From: Toxonevra muliebris | Lineage: Eukaryota; Arthropoda; Insecta; Diptera; Pallopteridae | Direction of reading: 5' to 3' | Length of the DNA stretch: 64,000 bases | Assembly: GCA_963691655.1 (NCBI GenBank) | Contig: OY829328.1 | Location: 35,855,890 to 35,919,889, forward strand | Part shown: piece after piece, positions 1 to 12,670 of the stretch | Layout: every line of letters starts with the position of its first letter | How positions within the stretch are numbered: the first letter of the stretch is position 1 | Position numbers and translations under genes: made by a program | The notes under the pieces: generated by a model | The model's input: only the letters and a program-made list of their open reading frames with translations | Databases searched by the model: none | Told to the model about the DNA's origin: nothing

Positions 1-3000
1 CTGCCAACAGTTGAAATGTGATGTGCGTGATGGCAAACAAGGAATTAATATGTGAATCTGATTAGAGTTTTTTTTAATTGCAAGTGCAAAATAACAAAGA
101 TCAAACAGATCAGATAGTGGGCTCTTCGTAACATTTTACACTTTGTAAATTGAACTGGGGTGCGAAGGAAAATTTACGCTAAACACCTTTCGACCCGCAG
201 GATATAAAATTAGTAAAATTATAAATTGAAATTGTATGTAAATATGTTTGTTCTTTAGGGTAGGTACAGGTAGTTTTTAACCAATGACTGATATCAGCTA
301 ATGAATCAGCAAAATAGTATAAAAAGCTATTGAAAAAATTCTTTCAAATCGTCAAGGAAACTGTAAAGTATTTATGCACCTATAAAACTAAAGTTAAATT
401 TTAATTCTACATATTCTCTTTAAAGATTTTTAGAATTTAAATTTTTCTTTTGATAATTGAGCATTTAAAACATAATTTTGGTTTGTATAGAAATTACATA
501 AATATATTAACCATATTCTCGATAAATTGCAAATGGTTTTACATCATTCCAAATGCAAATTTTTATTGCATAGATAATGAAAAATCTGCGTAGTTTCTCT
601 TGAAAAAAACGAAAAGATTTATCATTAGTTGTTGTTTTGAATCAACAAAGAATGCAAGGAACTTTTGGAAAATCTCTTACAAATGGCTTATTTATTTTCT
701 GAGTATAACCAATTATTAAGGTAGGTAGTTCGTACTAGTGGTATCTTTGAATATTCCCCACAAAAAAAAAAGATCAAGAATGTTCTGTGTATGAGTGATT
801 CGTGTGTGAGGTGTTCAAGAATGTTTCTATTTCGCGATTTCTGCCATACAGAGCTGGTAAATTCAATTTCATTACAATTGCATTCATATTCCAAGAAATT
901 GGAAACGTTAATTATCATTTACAATTAAAATTTTTGTCAGTTCAATTCTAATTTTAAAACTTGAAAACTGAAGAATTTCATGTCCCTTGTGTAAAGCAGA
1001 ACATAGACGATACAACAAGTGCGTAGAAAATTTAAAGTTTTAAATTCTTTTCTTGTCGTAAGTACAACATGTGTGGAAATTTATATCGAGGTTCATTCAT
1101 TTCCATTGATATTAAGAGTGCATATATTTTGATTATAATCAATTACTTTTGTGGAGTAGAGCTCAATTGAAAAATTATGCCAGTCTTTTTAGAATTTAAT
1201 TCCACATAAGTAGTTGATTACACAGGGAGAGAGAAATTTGTTACTTTCTAAATACATTTTCAATTTCTTTGAAGAATTCCATATTTTCTAATTACAAATT
1301 ACAATTCAGTAATGAAATTGAGCATTTTACCAATTTCATTACTAAGAAATTGGCTATGCCCATTACCAATTACGATTCCCTGGTCGGAATTAATTCCATT
1401 ACAAGGAATCGAAATTGAGATTTTTATTGCTCAGTGACCTATGGTAAAATTTCATGAGCAACCCTCGTAATGGGTCAAAAATTTTACTTTTTTTTAAAAG
1501 GACAAAAAGACGCATAATGGTGGGCGCCAAAGGGTTAATATGTTGCAAGAAAATTCTACGGAAAATTCTACTATAAGTTGCTGAACATACAAACAAGTTT
1601 TGACGCAAAACTAACAAGTTGTCCTATGGTTTATTAAAATTAATCTGTTAGAAATGCGCTAACTTTAGGCCCGCGTAAAAAGAAAATTAGACGTAAACTT
1701 TTAAAACGCCGAGGCACGTTTAATTTTCTTTCTCGAGTTCTATCAGAATCCACTTTCAGAACCTTGTTATTTTTTTGTGTGTTAAACAGTGTTATCATCA
1801 ACTCTACATATGTTTTTAAAGAACTTTTCAACTATGTTAACATTAATTGGTACACTTTCAATATTATTTTTTTTATTCTAACTTCAAACCCTTTAATTCA
1901 AAACAATGTGCCACATTTTGGTTTTGACACATTTTTCATTACTGTGAGTGTCATTCATGGAACATGAAAATTTACTAACCCTTATATGCAATACTTATTA
2001 CAATACGTATGCATTTTCCTATGAATACTACACTAGCGGATCCACAGATTTCTTAAGGAGGGAATTTGAATTTTTCTATCCTTGACATTGTTTTTTTGAT
2101 TCATGGCTAATAATCAAAATATATGAAACTTTTATCGGTAGGGGGGAAGGGGTTTAACGCCAAAACTCCCACCATTGGATGCTTTGTGCATACTACAAAT
2201 ACATCTTAGATTACATTTAGTTGAAAGTAAAAGCAACAACAAATTGCTGGCAACTATCAGCCTGAATATGTGGTGCAGTGTGTTCCATTATAACAATCAA
2301 AGTCATCATATGGCCTCACAACATGACTTTGACGTATACTCCACTTTATTCAACATACATAAATTTACGTTTTCGCCGTCAGTAGCTAACAGATGAATGC
2401 AACGTTGACTGTTTCAAAGGGGCTTCAAGTTTGAAGTGGAAAGGTTAATCTTGCAGCTGCTGCTGGTGCTATTGTTGTGAGGAAGGTATGCATAAGGCTA
2501 TAAGACGAGATGTCAGCTCATCTCACTCTTGTGTAGTTGTATGATTTCCTAAAGCTATTCAAAGTCAGCAATATTACAAAATTTTGTACTTGCAAATATT
2601 GAGATGCAGAGTTGCAATTATATTTAAAATACTAACGGTACTTTATGTGGTCCTTTAGCAAGGAGTTAATTACGATTGCATACAGGAGTACATATATTTG
2701 ATATACTCACATAAGCTTATCAAAATGTGTAAAAAAATAAATAAATAAATGTTCGCTTAATTAGTTTCATCATGAAATGATGATGACCCTTTAAGGTTTC
2801 ATACTCAAGTAATCAAATTTGCAAGATATAATGGCCACACACGCTGCATTGTTACCTAATATATCAATTACAATTGCCTGATGTCTTATTATGTTGGCTA
2901 GCGGTAGAAAATTCAGCAGTAATGCCACCATCACCTAAGTTTAGCAAGTATTCATTACTCGAAGCATATGCTGCAGCCTTCTGCCTGTTGCAACTGCTAA

Positions 3001-4834
3001 TCATAACAGCTTTAACCACACGGTCGCCATGCATACATATTTACCTGGTGTGAATTTGCACAATGGGTATGTATGTATGTGCCGATTTGCGGTGTCATTT
3101 GGCCAAAATAAACGTGTGCCAGTCCCAAAAAAGAAAAAATATATTAAATATCATGGGAAAGTATCAAATGCTCAAATACAGACAACAATATAAATATTAA
3201 TACCAGTTCACCGCCACTGAAAGCGTTTAACTTTTCCCCCTTAAGGTTAAGTTTGGTGTTTCGAATTCCATCATCATTGCCATTGTTTGTAGTTCAAAAC
3301 TTTTACGCTTGTGCTTGCCATATGTGGCACGGTTGCATTGAATGTACATTAATTTTAATTACCCAATTACTATGTAATGAATGTACATTAAGTTAAATAT
3401 TTAAAAAATTATGGTCTGTAAATGATAGCTCAGATTTTATGACGGAAATTATTAGCGCCAATTTGGCATTTAAATTTTATTTAATTTTAGAAACACTCTG
3501 CGTACGCAGAGGGGCGGAGGGAGATTTTGGGGGTTTTTACAACACAGTTGGTTGAATAAAAACACAGCATGGCCAAAATTTGTTCACATCCAAAGATTTT
3601 TTAAGTCAAAGCGTATTAAAAGTCTGTGAATGATTTTCTAAATATTTGAAAAATTAGTTAATAATTCTTTGCTGTGTTATGAATTAAATATATGTATAGC
3701 CCTTTTAGTTTCTTAGAAAACTTATTAATTCATTAAATGAATGATTTACATAAGTCCAAGCATATGTACAAAAAATATGTTCACACCTCATCACAACTTT
3801 TAAATTTAAAACTATGAACTTGTATCGTATTTTTATGAATTAAAAAAAGGATCAGAGAGGCAGTAAATATGAATATGAAGTATGAGTTTTGATATACTCC
3901 TTGACGCATCTTGGCTCATAAAACAGCCCTATATTATAATACTTGGGAAACACTTGGTCTGGAATACCAAAAAAAAGGATAAATTTGTTTTTTTTTTTTG
4001 GGTTATTTTCTTAGCTCTTCGTCAGATTAAAGTTTTTGAAAACAGTTTTGATCGAATAACGATTGTTTTGTAACATCTATTTAAATAACCAGTGTGCATA
4101 GCTGATTCGATTTAGTTATGTCCATCTGCTCGTGACCGTAATAAGTCTTTGGACAAACATTTCTTATAGAAAGACAACGGTTCGTAAATTGACCAAATCG
4201 GTTAAATGGGCGTGGTATCTCCTATATATTTGAAAATTTAAAAGAGTTATATTGCAGGAAATATTAAAACAAATTAAACCAAACTCAGTTCACTTCAACG
4301 AAATATTCTCTAAAATAACTGATGGCAACACCGGCCTACTTTCCATACAAGTGAAATCTTCAAAGGTGGGCGCTGCCCTTGCTTTATTTGGAGATGTTCA
4401 ATTCACATATATTTCAGATTTAAATTTAGAAAATATTATCGCAAAATTTTATATCACGCTTCATTACATTTATTTTTTAAAATCAACTTGACTTGGCCTT
4501 AAAAAATTTTCGAGTCCCAATAATTTCATCAAAAAAATATTCAATATTTCAAAGGTTGATTGTTTAAAGTTTTAAAGTATACAGCTCCCAAATAATGCCA
4601 CATTTAACAGCTTTGTTAAAAATTCATTGGCGACATATGAATACAATATTTTTTTATTAAATATTTTCAATTAAGTATGCAACAAAAAAAAAACAAACAA
4701 ACAAAATTAAGTTAACAGCATTATACATATACAAATTACTATATGTTTATAAATTATTAATTAATTTTATAAAGTGTTTAAAATGACAACAAAGTTGTCA
4801 CATACGTTAAATTAATGCCACGAATTGTACATGA

Positions 4835-4866
4835 GGCAGGCTGGCAGGCAGGCAGGCAGGCGGCAG
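4835..4866. repeat. GGCA microsatellite
   Basis: Short tandem run of GGCA units (about five to six copies, with one GGCT variant) followed by GGCGG. It lies in noncoding AT-rich DNA and no function is implied. Confidence 0.75.
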
Positions 4867-5009
4867 TTAGCAACTCCTGTTTGTCACACCAACAAGTTGT
4901 GAGCTTCAGCATCATCATTACAAAAACGACTCTACAACTCTAAGTCCAGGTGTATTTTTCTGTTATTATTAAACTTTTTTGCATACTTTTTGTATGAAGT
5001 TATATATTT

Positions 5010-5365
5010 TTTTACTGTTGTTGTTGTTGTTGTTGTTGTCATCACCATCACATCAATATACCAAGCAACCAACGATTGTTCGCCGTACTCGTTGTTGCAA
5101 TGCTTATCTTTGCTTTAACAACGTGCGATTCATCAAATTTGGCAACAATCAGCAGATGCTCAAGCTGATGTGCATACGCAATCGAAAAATAAAAACAAAA
5201 CAAAAAAGGAAAAGGAAAAGGAAGACTCTCCACTCCTTGCACAATATACACACACGCATTTAATATTGAATATTGCGTGTGCAACATTTTACTGGCAGCA
5301 GCCAGAGCAACAGCAGTAGAAGGAGCAGCAAGAACAACAGCAGCAGACGCAGCAGCAGTAGTTGT
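5010..5365. repeat. GTT and CAG triplet-rich tract
   Basis: A GTT triplet run (about 5,015-5,040) and, further on, an interrupted CAG/CAA/AGC-rich stretch (about 5,295-5,365). Both are typical fly trinucleotide microsatellites. Frames through them encode poly-Leu or poly-Gln-like peptides and are not treated as genes. Confidence 0.6.
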
Positions 5366-6182
5366 AGATGTGGTTGTAATAGTAGAAAGGAAAGCTGCAA
5401 TTAACTTTTGTTAATTTTAATGAAGTTTCGTACTATAATTTTTTTTTTTTTCGAAGCACCACCTTTCATGTGTTTGTGTATATGTATTTATATGTGTGCA
5501 TAAATAGCATCTGCCACAGCTGCTGCCTGCTGTTTTTTTTGTTTGTTTGTATAATAATATTGTGGTGGCGTTGGTGCAAAAAAAAGGATCTTTGTAAGGA
5601 TTCTTTTTAAGCTTTTGGTTTTGGGGAAATTTTTATATGCAGACAGCTGTTTTTTTTTTTTTTTGGTTTCCGTCCACTGCAGCTTTTACATAGTACAAAC
5701 AGCAGAAAGCCACAGATAAGTAGATATACAATTTTGCAGTTGATTGGTGTCGTGGTATTTTTTTTTTCTTTTTATATTAAATTGATTCTCTGAAACGCAT
5801 AATTAATTAATGTAATGTTTGGAGCAAGATAATCCCTCTGATTTAATCTGCTTTTTTGTAAGTTGATAGCATGATGGCATTTATTTTTGTTTAGATTTTG
5901 CTGAAACCATATTGGATAGTTTCTTGCAAAAAGAAAATAACAAGTAAAAAAAACAGGAACAACGTTTTCTTGAACTTTCCGGCGTGAACCCAATCATATA
6001 TGCCTTAAACACTGATTTTCTTCAAGTTCACCTGATGAATAGTTTTTCCCAAAGGAAAATTATCGTAGTTGACATGTGAAGTTAAAAATTCGTGTACTTA
6101 CTCAAACCTTAATCTTCTTCTTTTGGACCATAACAGTGCAAGGAGAGCGTAGACCGAGCTTTTCGATTTTAGTATCCATTCA

Positions 6183-6346
6183 TGTTGTGTGAGTGAGACC
6201 CATGGAGGTTTTCCACTTCCTGCCTAGAATTGGCGCCCTTTCGAAAACATTTTGTTTTCTGTTTTCGGTTTTTGACCGCACCGAATATTGAACCTGGGCA
6301 CCCTGGATACCAGTCCGGCACGCTAACCACTTTGCTGCTGCGGCTC
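6183..6346 (-). repeat. tRNA-derived SINE-like element
   Basis: Read on the minus strand from 6,346, the sequence starts with a tRNA-like head. It has an A-box-like segment (AGCAAAGTGGTTAGCGTG) and about 25 bases later a B-box-like segment (CCCAGGTTCAATATTC, near 6,284-6,300). A non-tRNA body follows, containing GTGGAAAACCTCCATGGG, and ends near 6,183. The two-box spacing and the head-plus-body layout suggest a Pol III-transcribed SINE rather than a working tRNA, because the acceptor stem does not close and the anticodon arm is poor. No target duplication was identified. Confidence 0.5.
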
Positions 6347-7563
6347 TAAATAGTAGAGGTTTTGAAATCAGTATACGAGAGAAATCAATACATTTCCCAT
6401 AGATTTCTCTCTGAAATATATCGCTTACACGCCCCACGTGCAGGTCGAAATACTTCCAAAATCGAATGTTTAGGAAATGTTAAGAACAGTTACTTTTGTT
6501 TTGAGTGTTCTTTGTGAAAGTGGAGCAGAATCTTACTAGAGCATAAATTAGTGGCTTCCATTTAACGGATAATTTAATTACACTTGACCTATCCCCACTA
6601 CTTTCCACAATGAGTAGTGTTGACTACTTGCGCTAAATATAAAAAAGAAAATTTAGTCAAAACTATTATTTCAGATCACCAGCGTACCCAAGGGGCAGGA
6701 GTTCGGGAATAACTCCTCTTCTCTTCCCCTTCTAATAAATATCTCATACATTCGGATCGTTGCTCCTGAATGAAAATACTTTTTAAAGGAGTGAAAAAAA
6801 CTACAACTACTCCTTCCATAACTTTGGATATTTTTTTTTTCAGATGCCTCTGCTTTTCGATCGTAGATAGGACTCCCTACTTCATCTGCCTATTGTTAAC
6901 TTTTCAGTCTACTATTTCACTTCCCTGTTCTACACTTTTTTCTCTCCTGTTTTTTTACTCTTGCTTCGTGTTTTATAGTTTTGTTTCTTCGTGAAAGATG
7001 CACAGAAAAGGAATTTTTAAGAATCGATACAATCAGAACCAAAAGATAATATCCTAGCAGGATTAGGAAGTCGGCTCAAAATAATTTTCTGATTGATACA
7101 CCTAATAACTGAGCCTCCTTCTACTTAGGTAATCTCTATATATTATAGGTTGTAATTTTGAGAAAAATACAATTTATGTAATGTCGAAACCATGCAAGGC
7201 TGTCCTAAGTGATTATAAAAATCGATGGAACTTGATGTTTATGTCTTCTTTGAAAGTGTGGGTAAGATAGAACAGAAATAGAAATATTAAAATCAGTCTA
7301 TAGTTGAAAAAGTGTGTGTGAGATGGGGAGAATGGGGTGTGGCAGCTCACATATAACCTGACAATTCATTATGGGATATCTCAGGAACAATTTGTGGTAC
7401 GGCACTAAGATTTAGTATGGAGATGGTAAGCTTGGACTAGTGGTCTTGATACTTCATTACTTGTACTTGTTTTCTTTCTTCTTTTCAGTTTGCTACTTTG
7501 TTTTTTCCTTCCCTTCCCATTTATTTCTGACCTTTCATTCATTTTAATTTTTCAGTACATTCG

Positions 7564-8934
7564 ATAACACAGTCCAACAAATTAAGACTTTTTGGCTGCA
7601 CCAGAATAGAAACCCTATAATCCCGAAAGGGAATGTTGTATAGACCATTTTTGTAAAACAAACTTATAGTCCAGCACGTCTCAGTTTTTTTTTTTTACAC
7701 TGGGTCAAAGTTTTCTTATTTTGGTCGAAGGGAGCTGAATACTAAGTGCAAAAGTATTATAAATTGATGTCTGAGGAAAATCTTATTAGCAAAGTTGTAA
7801 AGTAGAATTTTATTTTCTATTTCATTTCTGTAGAACATTTTAACCCTTTTGTTCCTCTTTTTATGGGACCCCTTTTTTGATGAAAACCTGAAAAGTCCTT
7901 TCAAAAGAGACATTTAAGGATTAAAATGTTCCACAAAGATATTTGCCAGAAAATTTCACTAGGGATCACCAAAGACATAAAAGTCATATGTATAACGGTT
8001 AACGGTTACTAAAAGGAAATAGCAGCCTACCCACATAAATAAAATATACTATAATGTGAATTTAGCATTATGATTAATTAAAATAACTGTAACATTAATT
8101 TTGACCGACAAGGCGACGTCCCTAGGTGTCCGGCGCCGATTTTTCTGATTTTCCTAAATGTTGTAGGGACGAAAATCTAATATTCATCTATATTCAGCCA
8201 TACAGTATTGCAACATTTGCAGAACCAAAAGCGTTTAAAACGCCAATATTTGTCTGCTGATCACGCATTTCACAGCAATGCTTGACCAGCAGCCAGCAGG
8301 GGGTTCTAAAAGTAGGAAATTTTAGAAAAAATTATTGTCTAAAATTTTCATACCAAAAGTTATATGTACAACTTGAGAAAGTGGGATATTGGCCTGATAT
8401 AAAGGCGGTGACAGGGCACTGGCATTTTCTACGTCCATGACTTGGATTGAACCGGCAGATCACATACCAAGCAGTTCTGCGTAAATTACAATTTTGATAG
8501 AAGTAAAAAACTATTTCCTGTTATCAGCCGTTAACCGTTATATATATGACTTTTATGTCTTTGGTGACCCCTAGTAAAAATTTCTGACAAATATTTTTGT
8601 GGAATATTTTAATCCTTAAATGTCTCTTTTGAAAGGACTTTTCAGGTTTTCATAAAAAAGGGGTCAAATTGTCCCATAAAAAGAGGAACTAAATTGTTAA
8701 AGAAATAACGCTTGTAAAATTCTACTGTACAACTTTGCTAATAAGATTTTCCTCAGATATCAATTTATAACACTTTTTGCACTTAGTATTCATCTCCCTT
8801 CGACCAAAATAAGAAAACTTTGACCCACTGTAAAAAAAACCTGAGACGTGCTGAACTATAAGTTTGTTTTACAAAAATGGTCTATAGAAAATTCCCTTTC
8901 AGGATGTTGCAAAAATGCTGTTGGACTTTGTTAT
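7564..8934. mobile_element. Foldback-type element with about 400-440 bp terminal inverted repeats
   Basis: The left arm (7,564-8,005) and right arm (8,527-8,934) are inverted copies along their whole length with only scattered differences and small indels. The outer ends read ATAACACAGTCCAACA and, in reverse complement, ATAACAAAGTCCAACA. The inner ends converge on GTTAACGG-type sequence. The unique centre of about 520 bp has no coding frame. Long inverted arms with a noncoding middle are characteristic of foldback or long-TIR non-autonomous DNA elements. No clear target duplication was found, so the superfamily is undetermined. Confidence 0.85.
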
Positions 8935-10349
8935 TCTGAAAACAGTTTTGAATTTTCTGTTGAAAAAGTTTTAGTTCTACTTCAATATCATTGAAATTTT
9001 TATTACTTATTAACATTATTTTCCATAGACTTGAGGCCGGTCCTTTCGAATTTTGGCCAAGTTATGGCATTATGCATTATCAGTAATAAATTTATGTAAG
9101 TATGAACAATATTTTTGGACATATTTGTGCACTTTTACATTTATTAAGATCTCGAAAATTAACTTTTTCTCTAGCACTCATAAAACCTTTGTATTCAGTT
9201 CTTCAGTTTATTTCTTTCACAATTCAAAATCAAAATGCACATAATTCTGGAAACTTTGATGAATTTACTATGTATATGAATACTCGTGCATGTGTACACA
9301 TACTTTTGTATTCTACTGTTGTGCTTTTTACTTCCGTTCCTAATGACGATAAAACATCTGCTGTTGCTGCTGTTTCTGCTGTTCATTTGTTTTTCATATC
9401 ACAATTTTTTTTTTTAGTTTCTGCTTCTGTTGATTTATTTATATGTGTATTTATATTTGATTTTATTAAGTTGCTACGATGTAGTATACCAAAGAAAAGC
9501 AACAGCCACAAAAAAAAACAAAAAACAAAACTAAACAACAAAAACTGAAAGGAAATGTTGTTAATAAGGCATTTGTGTTGAAGCATATGTTGCTGTTGCT
9601 GTTGCTGCTGTGCGTTCGTCTTTGATTAAAGCAAATAATACCGAAAGTAAGCAAACACATTTCAAATTGATATTCCTATCGTCATAGTTCATAAAAAAAA
9701 CTAATTTCAATATACAAAAATAGCAAATTATCTTGGCAAATTTTAGCAAAACAAAATAAGTGATTGCATATTTCCATTAATATTTGTAATAGATTGTTGT
9801 AGGATATAGAAAGGATTCGATATAAAGTATGAGTTTAAATGCTTAGTTAATATTTACGATAAAAGTGAATTAGTTTATTAACTGAAGGAGCTTTTTATGC
9901 AGTTACTTGCAATAAGGAAAACTTCAACGTCAAAAACTCGAAATAAGCAAAAATTCAACTAAGTAAATCTGTTATACTGCTTCGGCACTTACATACTCAG
10001 TAAACAATCTGTTCCAGCCGCCGCAAATATCCTGTATCCACTTCAGTATACACTCACATCCAAATATTTTGGCGAGCAAACCGAGTCATCTGGCGGATGC
10101 ATTCCAGCAGATGATAAATTCTGCGAATTTGTGAAACCAACACCAGTACAAATATACATTTTCGCATACATACACACGCACAAAAAACATGAACAAAAAT
10201 GATGAGAATACAACAGAGAAACTCTTGATTTATGAAAGTGTTATGCTTAAATTTAGCTGTCATTGGACAAAATGGGGGAAAAGAACGTCGTCAATAGGTA
10301 GATAGATAGATAGAAGCAGTGGTGGATTAAGAGGAGGCTGTGCCCGGCT
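8935..10349. other. Noncoding AT-rich DNA with microsatellite-like tracts
   Basis: Contains (GCT)n/(GTT)n patches near 9,360-9,380 and 9,590-9,610 and an A-rich run near 9,508-9,545. The open frame at 9,102-9,548 runs through these low-complexity tracts and has no domain signature. I see nothing that supports a gene. Confidence 0.6.
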
Positions 10350-11170
10350 GCAGTCTCTCCCAAAATGATTCTGATGAAAATATCGGAATGATTTTGGTTA
10401 GAATTTGGACTACTTTTGACTTAAGTTTTGGGCTGAATTATTTTTGGTCTGAATTTGGTGTGAATTTCATTTGAGTGTTGATCTGAATTTAGTCATAATT
10501 TTGGTTTGATTTTGGATTTGAGTTTTGGGTTGACTATAGGAATAATTTTCTGAATTTGATCTGATTTTTGTCTGAATTTTGGTTTAATTTGTGGTCTGAA
10601 TATCGGATTAGTTTTTGATTCGAATTTGCTCTGTTTTTGGTCTTATTTCGTTCTGAATTTTAATCAAAGTTTTGCCCTGGTTTGGGTTTTAATTAAGTCA
10701 ATTTTTTGGTCTAATTTTTGCTTTGAATTTTAGCCTGTTTTTGGTCTAAGTTTTCATTATATGATTTTTTAATCGGAATGATCTTTGGGCAGATTTTGAT
10801 CCAAGTTTTGGTTTGAATATCGTGTAAATTTTTAGTTTTGATTTTGGTTCTAATTTTTAGTTCTGCTTTCGGTGTAAGATTTGATCTAAATATCGGATTC
10901 ATTTTTGATTTGGTTGTTTTTAGTCTTTTTTTCGTCTTCAATTTTGATCCGTTTTTAATCTAAGTGTTGCTATTGTTTTGGTCCAAATTTTGGTAGAAAT
11001 ATCGATCTAATTTTTTAGTATGAATTCGGTTTGTGTTTTGGACTGAATATTGGGTCTTATTTTTGGTCTGATGTTTTGCCTGAATTTCATTTGATATTGA
11101 TCTGCTTTCGGTTTAATTTTCGGTGTAAATTTTGCTCTGAATATCGGGATGAATTTTGATCTGACTTCAG
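10350..11170 (+). repeat. Degenerate array of GGTCTGAATT-type units
   Basis: About 800 bp of imperfect repeats of a unit close to TTTTGGTCTGAATTT, about 12-18 bases apart. A recurring variant carries ATATCGG, seen near 10,380, 10,600, 10,820, 10,890, 11,000 and 11,140, which hints at a longer-period arrangement. The same core appears in inverse orientation at 27,690-28,400 and in a different context at 58,040-58,535. There is no coding potential. It resembles an old, diverged minisatellite. Confidence 0.75.
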
Positions 11171-11959
11171 TATCTGGCTTCTGGTCAATTCAATGAGTTA
11201 GCTTTTCCTTTATTCTTTAGAATACTTATATTCATATATTCAATGTTTTATGCTTTACTTTTACTTAGCATAATCAGCTCCCTTCGAAGCCAAATCCTAT
11301 ATCCGGCACTGGTTGAAAGTAAACTAGAAAGACGGGAGACAAACATACAGCAGAAGGATAAATAAATCAACAAAGAATGTGTGCAAAAGGATTGCAGGCA
11401 GACGTCGTTGATGGCGTTGGTGGTGCTGAAATTGTTGAAACTGGATGACGACAGCAAAAGTGACAACAAGATGAAGTACCGTATCGTATTGTAAAATGGC
11501 GAGATCCAGCTAAGGAGAACACTTGAGCTGTGTTATTGAGTTGGAGTTTTCGGTGAAAAGTTTCGATTTTTGCAATAGTGACAGTGAAATGTTTCAATGG
11601 GCAACTCTGCTCTAGCTTTCTGTGTTTTCCTTTTTTTATTTTGGGAGTTAGACTTCTAACAAAAATATAAATATTCCACTTTTATGCTTATGTTAAAAAA
11701 ACTACATTATTTACTTGGATGTATGCGATCTCTAAGATTTTGTATAACTAAATTAAAAAAAAATTCGATTAAAAAACTTAAGTTTTTTTATTCAAGTTTT
11801 CCTGCGCTGTTGCAAGCAGCACAACAAATTGTAAAGATAGAAAAATATAATAAAATTGCAAGCACGAATCCTTAAAGTAATGTTAATAAAATATAAAACT
11901 ACATACATACATATATACAGGATATTGCAGCATTAAATGAAAACAAATAAGGAAACATA

Positions 11960-11995
11960 CATGTACACGCACACACACACGCACACAGATATATG
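11960..11995. repeat. CA microsatellite at the R1 fragment's 5' junction
   Basis: An ACAC(G)CACAC run immediately upstream of the R1-clade fragment. It probably marks the junction where the truncated retrotransposon copy joins host DNA. Confidence 0.6.
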
Positions 11996-12670
11996 TATGT
12001 ACCCAGCGAGAATAAACTCCTGGCTTGGCTCACAAGTTCGACACAGCTGTATGCGGCGCCAGTATGGACGGATGCAATGCAAACTGCGTCATATATGTGC
12101 GGGATGCGGGCGACCCATCGCTGCAGCGCACTAAGAGTCGCCAGTGGATTTCGCACAGTGTCGTATGAAGCAATCGGTATTATTGCAATTATGATACCGA
12201 TAGACATACTGGCATGGGAATGTCAAAATATTTATGTGGCAGGCTCAAATGTATCTAAAGTAGAGGAGCGACAACGCAGTATAAAAGAGTGGCAGGGACG
12301 TTGGGAGAGAGCGAACAAAGGAAGATGGACATTTGAGCTCATCCCAGATATTGAGAGCTGGATAACCCGCCAGCATGGAAAAATTGATTTCCACATGACG
12401 CAGCTACTTGGCGGACATGGTTGCTTCAAGCAGTATCTTCACCGCTTTAAGTATGACAGGTGTGGAGGATGCGCGGCATATTGTCCACGTTTCAATGCTC
12501 TCACATTGGCTAACATTACCACACACATGTGCCCAGCAGCCGTTCAGAAAGCGGCATCAAAAATATTGTCTGTACTTCGCCGCATTGAACGCGTTCGTTA
12601 TATGGAACGTGCCCGATTGAGCAACGCAGGTCTGAACAACAGCAATGCAGACAGTTTCCAAGACGGATAA
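11993..12670 (+). pseudogene. R1-clade ORF2 C-terminal fragment
   Basis: An open frame of about 225 codons encodes the region after the reverse transcriptase palm of an R1-clade ORF2. Recognisable family phrases are QLYAAPVWTDAM, ALRVASGFRTVSYEA, EWQGRWERANKGRWTFELIP, WITRQHGKIDFHMTQLLGGHG and FKQYLHRFKYDRC. In the family the last leads into a CCHC-type zinc motif. Here the motif is abbreviated (CGGCAAYCPRF): the segment that normally holds the His and third Cys is missing, so the finger is probably broken. The first methionine lies in flanking microsatellite DNA and is not a natural start. Upstream catalytic domains are absent, so this is a dead fragment despite the open frame. Confidence 0.8.

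Larger units (their letters stand above)
1..6179. other. AT-rich noncoding DNA, no gene seen
   Basis: No open frame here has recognisable domains or coding bias. The stretch holds homopolymer runs, a tract around 1,240-1,420 rich in AATTTCATTAC-type words, and a GGCA microsatellite near 4,835-4,865. It also holds a GTT run near 5,015-5,040 and CAG-rich sequence at about 5,295-5,365. A short open frame at 4,252-4,491 matches nothing I know. Confidence 0.6.

Noticed and set aside
1505..1540. CAAAGGGTTAA as a right end of a piggyBac-type element
   Set aside because: No matching TTAACCCTTTG left end was found within a reasonable distance.
4252..4491. 79-codon frame with a protein-like look (SVHFNEIFSKITDGNTG)
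   Set aside because: No homology that I recognise, the second half becomes AT-driven, and no promoter, splice or family support exists. Left uncalled.
5048..5287. Opposed open frames on both strands across the GTT/CAG tract
   Set aside because: Explained by triplet repeats that keep all frames open; no protein family evidence.
9102..9548. 148-codon plus-strand open frame
   Set aside because: Runs through GCT/poly-T/poly-A low-complexity DNA, is hydrophobic without a domain pattern, and overlaps equally long frames on the other strand.
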